From: Nitrospinota bacterium
Lineage (GTDB): Bacteria; UBA8248
Assembly (NCBI GenBank): GCA_003506735.1
Contig: DNYS01000219.1
Span: 1 to 11,303 of the forward strand
Direction: 5' to 3'
Length of the DNA stretch: 11,303 bases
The notes below the pieces were generated by a model, which was not told where the DNA came from, made no database searches, and worked only from the letters and a program-made list of their open reading frames with translations. Below, piece by piece: positions 7,578 through 11,303 of the stretch. A program made the translations under genes and the position numbers. Within the stretch, counting starts at the first letter, position 1. Every line of letters begins with the position of its first letter.

Positions 7578-8408
7578 CTAATCCTCCACCGCACTGATCA
7601 GAATGTAGGTGACGCCGCCCACGACTTTTTTCTTATCTCGGGAGATGACGTGAAGCAAAACATAGGTCCTGGGCTTCAGTTCCGGTGGCCAGACGTTCAG
7701 ATACACGGCTCTCGCAGTTCCGGGTTTGAGCGATAGTTTCACCTCCTCGTCCAAGGCCTCCTTGCCCGGCTCTTCACATCCGGGTTCGAGCGTAAGCCCG
7801 ACCTTCAGGGAATCGCACTTGGCCGGTCTGTAGTTCTCAAGCCCCACCTGCTTCAGTGTCTGCTTATCCAGGGTGCCACCGCACTCTGTCGCGACATGTA
7901 GTACCCGTTCCACTCTGATGGGGGCGGCTACCTGAAGGGGCATCATTCTCATTTTTTTCATCACAAGTACGGTCAGGTTTTTCTGCGCGATCTGGTGGTA
8001 GGTGGGCGGGTCAAACTCGTCCGGCAAAGGAGAAGGGAGGGGGTCTCCCGGATGAATGACTTCCGCGATCACGCATTCATGCCCGTCGTTAACGATTTCC
8101 GGAATCCAGGGAATGATGCAGAGGACTTCCTTGGTCTCTCCCGGATTGAGATCCACAAACGCCGACCCGATTCGGGTCGAGTTGCTGCGCAACACCCCGG
8201 TTGCCGGGTTGGACCAGTAAAAGTCTACACGTGCGCCCGAGGCGGAATGGTCTCCCGTGTTATGGACTCTCCCCCAAAGAAAGGCCGGCTCACCCGCGAT
8301 GGGCTGGCCCTGAGGTCCATTCGGATCATTGCCTGGGACGACCCAAATATCCGGGCTGTTCCAGCAATAGGGAGGATCACCATCTCGAATTTCTAGGGTG
8401 ACAGACAT
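7578..8408 (-). CDS. Hypothetical protein with CARDB-like beta-sandwich domains
   Basis: A protein of 276 residues from ATG 8408 (MSVTLEIRDGDPPYCW). An in-frame ATG at 8417 would add three residues, but the purine-rich GGCGGGGATG fits the inner start better. Residues ~40-145 have the CARDB-type layout of a conserved adhesion/interaction beta-sandwich: WGRVHNTGDHSASGARVDFYW, then LNPGETKEVLCIIPWIP, then HECVIAEV. A second beta domain at ~165-276 has LSLKPGTARAVYLNV and VVGGVTYILIS. No signal peptide, no transmembrane helix and no catalytic motif are visible, so a cytoplasmic or non-classically exported binding protein is likely. It is the first gene of a two-gene - strand unit with the frameshifted gene at 7573-6066. 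The gap is four bases, and the downstream ribosome-binding site lies within this gene. An AT-rich stretch upstream holds a candidate promoter. The domain call is inference from pattern, not a database match. Confidence 0.82.
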   Translation of the reverse strand: MSVTLEIRDGDPPYCWNSPDIWVVPGNDPNGPQGQPIAGEPAFLWGRVHNTGDHSASGARVDFYWSNPATGVLRSNSTRIGSAFVDLNPGETKEVLCIIPWIPEIVNDGHECVIAEVIHPGDPLPSPLPDEFDPPTYHQIAQKNLTVLVMKKMRMMPLQVAAPIRVERVLHVATECGGTLDKQTLKQVGLENYRPAKCDSLKVGLTLEPGCEEPGKEALDEEVKLSLKPGTARAVYLNVWPPELKPRTYVLLHVISRDKKKVVGGVTYILISAVED

Positions 8409-8493
8409 GCGATTCATCCCCGCCAGTTGGTAATCTAAGCGGGCCTCTCCGGGTAACTTTTGAATGGAATAAATTGAAGAGTAATATTTATTA

Positions 8494-8520
8494 AGTATAT
8501 TGCCAAAAGATCTATCGCAA
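8494..8520 (-). promoter_or_regulatory. Candidate promoter of the two-gene hypothetical unit
   Basis: On the - strand TTGCGA (8520-8515) and TATACT (8499-8494) are separated by 15 bases in the most AT-rich stretch of this half of the window, about 85 bases upstream of the ATG at 8408. The -10 box matches the sigma70 consensus at five of six positions. The -35 box is weak and the spacing short, so the call is tentative. Confidence 0.35.
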
Positions 8521-8555
8521 TAAAAATTAACGATAAAAATTCAGAATTATGCGGC

Positions 8556-8607
8556 GACACTCTTAATCCAGGAAAATCCAGTCTCATTTTCCTTCCCGGG
8601 GAGTGTT
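8556..8607. repeat. Nested palindrome upstream of the hypothetical unit
   Basis: AGGAAAAT (8570-8577) and ATTTTCCT (8586-8593) form a perfect 8-bp stem with an 8-base loop. Outside it ACACTC (8557-8562) and GAGTGT (8601-8606) pair as a second arm, separated from the inner stem by about seven bases on each side. It lies just upstream of the candidate - strand promoter. It could be a regulator-binding site, a cruciform or the relic of a mobile palindromic unit; the sequence does not decide. Confidence 0.5.
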
Positions 8608-8742
8608 TCGGGTGCGAGGCCCATAACCAGCAAAGGCCTTCGTTCCTCTCGGAACGACCCTTCGATTCATTCACGGGGCATAGTCTGTTTCTCCGTCGGG
8701 GCGCAACGATCCCTTCTCTTCCCGGGTCCGGGCCTTCGCCCC

Positions 8743-8826
8743 CCCTCTCCCCCCGGATGGGTGCCAGGGAGAGGGCGGGGCATCATCATCGTTTGAGCGG
8801 GATGAACGGAAAGGGAGGGTTGTAGG
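8743..8826. repeat. Dispersed palindromic intergenic repeat, copy 1
   Basis: CCCTCTCCC (8743-8751) and GGGAGAGGG (8767-8775) form a perfect 9-bp inverted repeat with a 15-base loop. Overlapping its right arm, 8771-8820 matches 10981-11030 at 47 of 50 bases (core GTTTGAGCGG...GGAAAGGGAGGGT). The 19-mer covering its left arm (8743-8761) also occurs exactly at 5978-5996 after ftsY. A further shared box, CCGGCCGAGCC, lies at 8848 and at 10951. All copies are intergenic. This is the profile of a REP-like or other small non-coding dispersed element; no coding frame explains it. Confidence 0.7.
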
Positions 8827-8904
8827 GAGTTAAGGCGCACCGCTCCACCGGCCGAGCCGCCCCCGCCCCGGTCAGTTACGGCTGTGGAAAAGGATCCGGA
8901 AGTC

Positions 8905-8933
8905 TTGACATGGCAATTTGTTCGGGGTGTAGT
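8905..8933 (+). promoter_or_regulatory. Sigma70-type promoter of the deaminase gene
   Basis: A perfect TTGACA (8905-8910) is followed after 17 bases by TGTAGT (8928-8933), which matches TATAAT at four positions. Transcription would start near 8940, giving a leader of about 75 bases before the ATG at 9016. It is the best promoter match in the window and supports the short start of the deaminase over an in-frame extension upstream. Confidence 0.6.
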
Positions 8934-9015
8934 CCATGAGTTCATTCCACTCAAGACGGAAATCCGTGGAAAGGGAAAGTGCTTCCGATGTCTTTTTGAG
9001 CGGGGAGGTGAATTC

Positions 9016-9459
9016 ATGACGACTGGCCATATCGGTTACATGGAGGCTGCGCTGGAGGAGGCACGAATTGGCCTCAAGGAGGGAAATATTCCGCTCGGAT
9101 CAATCGTCATTCTGGACGGTGAGATCGTTGGACGCGGGAGGAATTTGGTTACCTCCCAGCATGATGTCACCGCCCATGCCGAAGTCGTCGCCATCCGGGA
9201 GGCCTGCGCAGAGTTAAAAAAATCAGAGCTTTCGGGAGGTGTCCTCTACACCACCGTGGAACCGTGCCCGATGTGTTGTTGGGCAATTTTGATCTCGGGG
9301 ATCGAAACGCTAGTCCTGGGCGCGCGGCTGGCGGACCTTCAGAGATATTACGGCGAGTATTCCGTGGAAACGCTCATGAAATTGACCGGAAAATCGGTCG
9401 AACTCGTTACAGGTGTCCTCTCGGCAGAATGCGCGGACACCTGGCGGCAGAAAAAATAA
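9016..9459 (+). CDS. CDA-fold nucleoside/cytosine deaminase
   Basis: A 147-residue zinc-dependent hydrolytic deaminase of the cytidine deaminase superfamily. The zinc site is complete: HAE at 54-56 gives the ligand His54 and the proton-shuttling Glu56, and PCPMC at 83-87 gives Cys84 and Cys87. The N-terminus (YMEAALEEARIGLKEGNIPLGSIVILDGEIVGRGRN) is the usual helix and first strands. The start is ATG 9016, five bases after GGAGGTG (9004-9010); the frame is open further upstream, but that part overlaps the promoter and has no site. The family includes tRNA adenosine deaminase TadA, guanine deaminase and yeast-type cytosine deaminase. The region around the zinc site lacks TadA's usual context, and the C-terminus (KSVELVTGVLSAECADTW) resembles cytosine deaminases more, so a free base or nucleoside substrate is more likely than tRNA. 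It stands alone, divergent from the hypothetical unit and convergent with the peptidase unit. Confidence 0.87.
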   Translation: MTTGHIGYMEAALEEARIGLKEGNIPLGSIVILDGEIVGRGRNLVTSQHDVTAHAEVVAIREACAELKKSELSGGVLYTTVEPCPMCCWAILISGIETLVLGARLADLQRYYGEYSVETLMKLTGKSVELVTGVLSAECADTWRQKK

Positions 9460-9501
9460 TTCGCTTCACTGCCGGGGAATCGGTAAAAACGAATGGAAAA
9501 T

Positions 9502-9519
9502 GGAGGAGGCGGCTCCTTT
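9502..9519 (+). terminator. Weak hairpin after the deaminase gene
   Basis: AGGAG (9504-9508) and CTCCT (9513-9517) pair around a GCGG loop, extendable by two G-T pairs, and are followed by a short T run, 43 bases after the deaminase stop. The stem is short and the T tract minimal. Confidence 0.22.
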
Positions 9520-9691
9520 GATGTGCACTCCGCCACGGTCAGATTCCTGAGATGGCGCAAGGGACCTCCCCCTCAATACATCCACTTGTGCATGGCGAAT
9601 TACTAATTCACCGCCGAGAGGGTCTGGAAACGCGCTCGAGGGGGGGGGGCGGTATTGGTCGGTGCGGGTGTGAGGTGAGGGTGAGAATTAT

Positions 9692-9887
9692 CTACTTTCC
9701 CTGCTTCGGCTCCGCCTTGGTGATCAAACTCTTTTCTGGAACAAAAGCGATCTGAAAAGAAGCTGAGGGAGCTTCACGATTACTAAAGGGCTGGTACATA
9801 TGGGGATAGCCCCCCCCCGGCCATCCCATGATAACCCGCTGTCTCCAGGGCCTGGGCCTCCGCCTGCATCATACGGGTCGTTTTCAC
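9692..9887 (-). pseudogene. Small coupled ORF (64 codons if one base is removed), frame broken at a G9 run
   Basis: The start GTG (9887-9885) overlaps the stop TGA of the M48 peptidase gene in a GTGA junction, which suggests translational coupling. The frame reads MKTTRMMQAEAQALETAG, then GMAGGG, and reaches a run of nine G (9 C on the + strand, 9810-9818). As written it goes out of phase and stops soon after (GGGLSPYVPAL). With eight G it continues YPHMYQPFSNREAPSASF and FVPEKSLITKAEPKQGK to TAG at 9694-9692. That continuation is open for 38 codons and looks like normal protein. Length 196 bases equals 65 codons plus one base, consistent with a single insertion. I do not recognise the product; no signal peptide is seen. 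It may be sequence error, a phase-variable tract or true decay. Confidence 0.5.
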
Positions 9888-10615
9888 TGAGCCACCGCCT
9901 CTCCCTCCTTCTCCGGCTCGGCGTCCAGTGCCGGAGAAGTATAGTCCGCCGGAATCGGAAGCGGCTGGGCCGCGCCGGAGAGGATCGTGGCGATCATTTT
10001 CAGCCGCTCCTGGGGGTGCGGGTGGGTGTCGAGCAGTTCCCCGCCCTTCGATCCCGACGCCTCGAATAGCCGGATCAGCGCCGCCAGATCCTCCGCTCCC
10101 GAATCGTTACCGCGCACCCGCCGCATCAGCGTGATCGCAATCGAGTCCGCCTCGAGCTCCTGTTCCCGGCTGAAGGCCCTCGTGATTACCGGGTTCACGG
10201 CATGGTTTAGGAGCCCGGCGCCGGGAATGATCGCCCCCAGCACCACGAATGCCGCCGTCGTCGCCAGCGAAGCCGCCTGGCGCGCCTTGACGTGCCCCGC
10301 CACCTCGTGGGCCACCTCATGCGCCAGGGCCGCGTCCTGGAGTCCGAAGCGGAGCCGGGTCAGGCCCTCGGTAACGTAGAACACCCCGTCCCCCGCGTTA
10401 TAGGCGTTCACCTTTTCGGTCTTGAATATGCCGAGCTTCCAGTCGTTCGCCCCGCAGTCCGGGCACACATGGGGCCGGTACTCGCCGATCCGGGTGATGA
10501 GTTTCCGCCATGAAGGAAGCTGCGCGACCTCTTGAGACGTATACCCCGGGACGCCGCTCCCGCCGCCGCACCCGGCGAGCACGAGCAGAAGGATTAACAG
10601 AAACCGCTTTGCCAT
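9884..10615 (-). CDS. M48-family zinc metallopeptidase, lipoprotein
   Basis: A 243-residue protein from ATG 10615; a TTG 36 bases upstream is in frame but would place charged residues before the signal. MAKRFLLILLLVLAGC is a lipoprotein signal with Cys16 as the lipidated residue, so the enzyme should sit on a membrane facing the cell exterior or periplasm. The active site is HEVAH at 99-103, preceded by VNAYNAGDGVFYVTEGL as in M48 (YggG/BepA/Oma1-like) peptidases. The third zinc ligand lies in SREQELEAD at 149-157. THPHPQERL near the C-terminus is also typical. A hydrophobic stretch (about 117-136) sits between the zinc motifs. Unusual is CPDCG at 51-55, a possible extra metal or disulfide site before the catalytic domain. 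Likely role: quality control of envelope proteins, by family. Its stop overlaps the start of a small ORF at 9887. Confidence 0.92.
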   Translation of the reverse strand: MAKRFLLILLLVLAGCGGGSGVPGYTSQEVAQLPSWRKLITRIGEYRPHVCPDCGANDWKLGIFKTEKVNAYNAGDGVFYVTEGLTRLRFGLQDAALAHEVAHEVAGHVKARQAASLATTAAFVVLGAIIPGAGLLNHAVNPVITRAFSREQELEADSIAITLMRRVRGNDSGAEDLAALIRLFEASGSKGGELLDTHPHPQERLKMIATILSGAAQPLPIPADYTSPALDAEPEKEGEAVAQ

Positions 10616-10666
10616 AATCCCCCCCCGCCCCCTCTTGGAGGATTTTTTCAATTCAAGCCTGTGGCC

Positions 10667-10694
10667 AGTTTATCCTATTGCCCAATGGCTTCAA
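10667..10694 (-). promoter_or_regulatory. Candidate promoter of the M48 peptidase
   Basis: On the - strand TTGAAG (10694-10689) and TAAACT (10672-10667) are 16 bases apart; each matches the sigma70 consensus at four of six positions. The implied start is about 45 bases upstream of the ATG at 10615. It overlaps the end of the lipoprotein remnant. Tentative. Confidence 0.33.
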
Positions 10695-10889
10695 TTTCTC
10701 TTTGCAGTTTTTCCTCTTTTTGTTTTTTCCAAATCTCGACGTCTCTTAACGCTTTTTTTCCTATTCAGGCGCTGAATCTATCGGTTCCATCGGAAACTTC
10801 AATGCATCCGGGTAATGATAGTTCGACCCCGTCATAGCATCCACGGCTATCCCGATCCCGCCGCCCAAAAGGATGTTCCCTGCTGTAGC
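10675..10889 (-). pseudogene. Decayed C-terminus of a PEGA-type/GNII lipoprotein
   Basis: The - strand frame ending at TAG 10763-10761 reads ATAGNILLGGGIGIAVDAM then TGSNYHYPDALKF and ends PMEPIDSAPE. The pattern AGNI..GG.IG..VDa.TG..Y.YP is, from memory, the C-terminus of a family of bacterial lipoproteins often carrying PEGA domains. Nothing upstream resembles the rest of such a protein: the frame soon becomes low-complexity and meets a stop at 10970-10968 near the dispersed repeat. Shifted by one base right after SAPE, a second frame reads KKALRDVEIWKKQKEEKLQR and stops at TAG 10677-10675. It has the charged helical look of a genuine C-terminal tail. I infer a 5'-truncated, frameshifted remnant. 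Whether the two pieces belong together is less certain than the identity of the first. Confidence 0.5.
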
Positions 10890-10980
10890 CGCCCGGGACG
10901 GTGGAGATGATTCTCGCGCTCCCGGCCGGGAATTCCCGGTGGGGCTGTGGCCGGCCGAGCCACCCGCTCAAGTTCGGGGT

Positions 10981-11030
10981 GAGGGCGGGGGATCATCAGC
11001 GTTTGAGCGGGATGAGCGGAAAGGGAGGGT
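10981..11030. repeat. Dispersed intergenic repeat, copy 2
   Basis: This 50-base stretch differs from 8771-8820 at three positions only (10991, 10999 and 11016). The left palindromic arm of copy 1 is not preserved here; instead CCGGCCGAGCCACCC (10951-10965) precedes the core, while in copy 1 the equivalent box follows it. It separates the lipoprotein remnant from the antitoxin gene. Confidence 0.75.
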
Positions 11031-11149
11031 TTAGGGGCCGCTGCTTCATGCGCTATGGTAGATTACCCACAGGCGCCGGAAGGGGCTCGTGGGCGAGGGT
11101 TTGGGAGGATACAGCTAACCGGATTCGCCCTGTTGGGAAGGAGTGCGGG

Positions 11150-11303
11150 ATGGCCAGACGGAAGGTCAAAAAATCCCGGGCCAAATTCGGAGATTTGGAT
11201 ATTATCTCCGCGACGGACACAAAAAAGCAATTCGGGGAGCTTCTCCATCGGGTGGCATACGATCGGGTCCCGGTTCTCGTGGAACGCAACGGCCATCCGG
11301 TGG
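11150..11303 (+). CDS. Phd/YefM-family antitoxin (partial, runs off the right edge)
   Basis: ATG 11150 follows GGAAGGAG (11136-11143) by six bases and opens a frame that stays open for 51 codons to the window end. After a basic start (MARRKVKKSRAKFGDL) it reads DIISATDTKKQFGELLHRV and then VPVLVERNGHPV. The sequence isat..kk.fgellhrv...rvPVlVeRnG.PV is the N-terminal DNA-binding and dimerisation pattern of Phd/YefM antitoxins of type II toxin-antitoxin systems, which repress their own operon and neutralise a toxin encoded just downstream (often Doc, RelE/YoeB or PIN/VapC). The neutralising C-terminus and any toxin gene lie beyond the window. The N-terminal extension before DIISAT is longer and more basic than in short Phd proteins. 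Confidence 0.78.
   Translation, partial: MARRKVKKSRAKFGDLDIISATDTKKQFGELLHRVAYDRVPVLVERNGHPV

Noticed and set aside
8640..8657. TCGTTCC/GGAACGA hairpin
   Set aside because: A 7-bp stem without T tract and with no gene ending nearby; possible chance structure.
8884..9015. N-terminal extension of the deaminase frame
   Set aside because: It contains the TTGACA/TGTAGT promoter, has no ribosome-binding site, and the family begins near the ATG at 9016.
8435..9017. - strand frames in the gap before the deaminase
   Set aside because: They cross the AT-rich promoter region and the dispersed repeat, have no ribosome-binding sites and no coherent protein features.
9493..9606. 37-codon + strand frame after the deaminase
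   Set aside because: No ribosome-binding site and no recognisable sequence; too short to support.
9759..9775. GAAGCT/AGCTTC hairpin followed by TTTTC on the - strand, considered as peptidase terminator
   Set aside because: It lies inside the coherent small ORF (coding EAPSASF), so termination there is unlikely.

Overview
The window reads as bacterial chromosome with a conserved housekeeping block at the left and a looser, repeat-rich accessory stretch at the right. On the + strand the order is: the last codons of fabF (1-89), rnc (RNase III), smc (chromosome-condensing ATPase) and ftsY (signal recognition particle receptor). The fabF-rnc-smc-ftsY order is a widespread bacterial arrangement. 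Both smc and ftsY appear to start at TTG codons with good ribosome-binding sites. The SMC signature motif is LSSGE rather than LSGGE. From memory this form occurs in Acidobacteria-like and other deep-branching Gram-negative lineages, but I cannot place the organism in a phylum from the sequence alone. A lipoprotein signal on the M48 peptidase fits a bacterium with an exported lipoprotein system.

Base composition changes sharply along the block. rnc and most of smc are of middling GC. The last part of smc and all of ftsY are strongly C/G-biased at third codon positions. After ftsY, 5720-6065 holds no gene but a degenerate ~50-bp tandem repeat. From 8408 down to 6066 the - strand carries an unnamed two-gene unit of cytoplasmic-looking, beta-rich (CARDB-like / choice-of-anchor-like) proteins. 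The second gene is split by what looks like a one-base loss in a C run.

The intergenic stretch 8409-9015 carries a candidate promoter for that unit, a nested palindrome, a palindromic dispersed repeat, and a good sigma70-type promoter driving a + strand CDA-fold deaminase (9016-9459). Facing it on the - strand is a lipoprotein M48 metallopeptidase (10615-9884). It is translationally coupled to a small 64-codon frame (9887-9692) that is interrupted at a run of nine G. Upstream of the peptidase lies what looks like the decayed C-terminus of another lipoprotein. Next comes a second copy of the dispersed repeat (47 of 50 bases identical). The window ends inside a Phd/YefM-type antitoxin gene (11150 onward) whose toxin partner would lie outside.

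The most notable points are the unknown two-gene unit, the dispersed palindromic repeat, the short genes that were easy to miss (fabF tail, coupled small ORF, antitoxin, lipoprotein remnant), and the cluster of apparent single-base indels in the right half. The indels could be real decay or sequence error.
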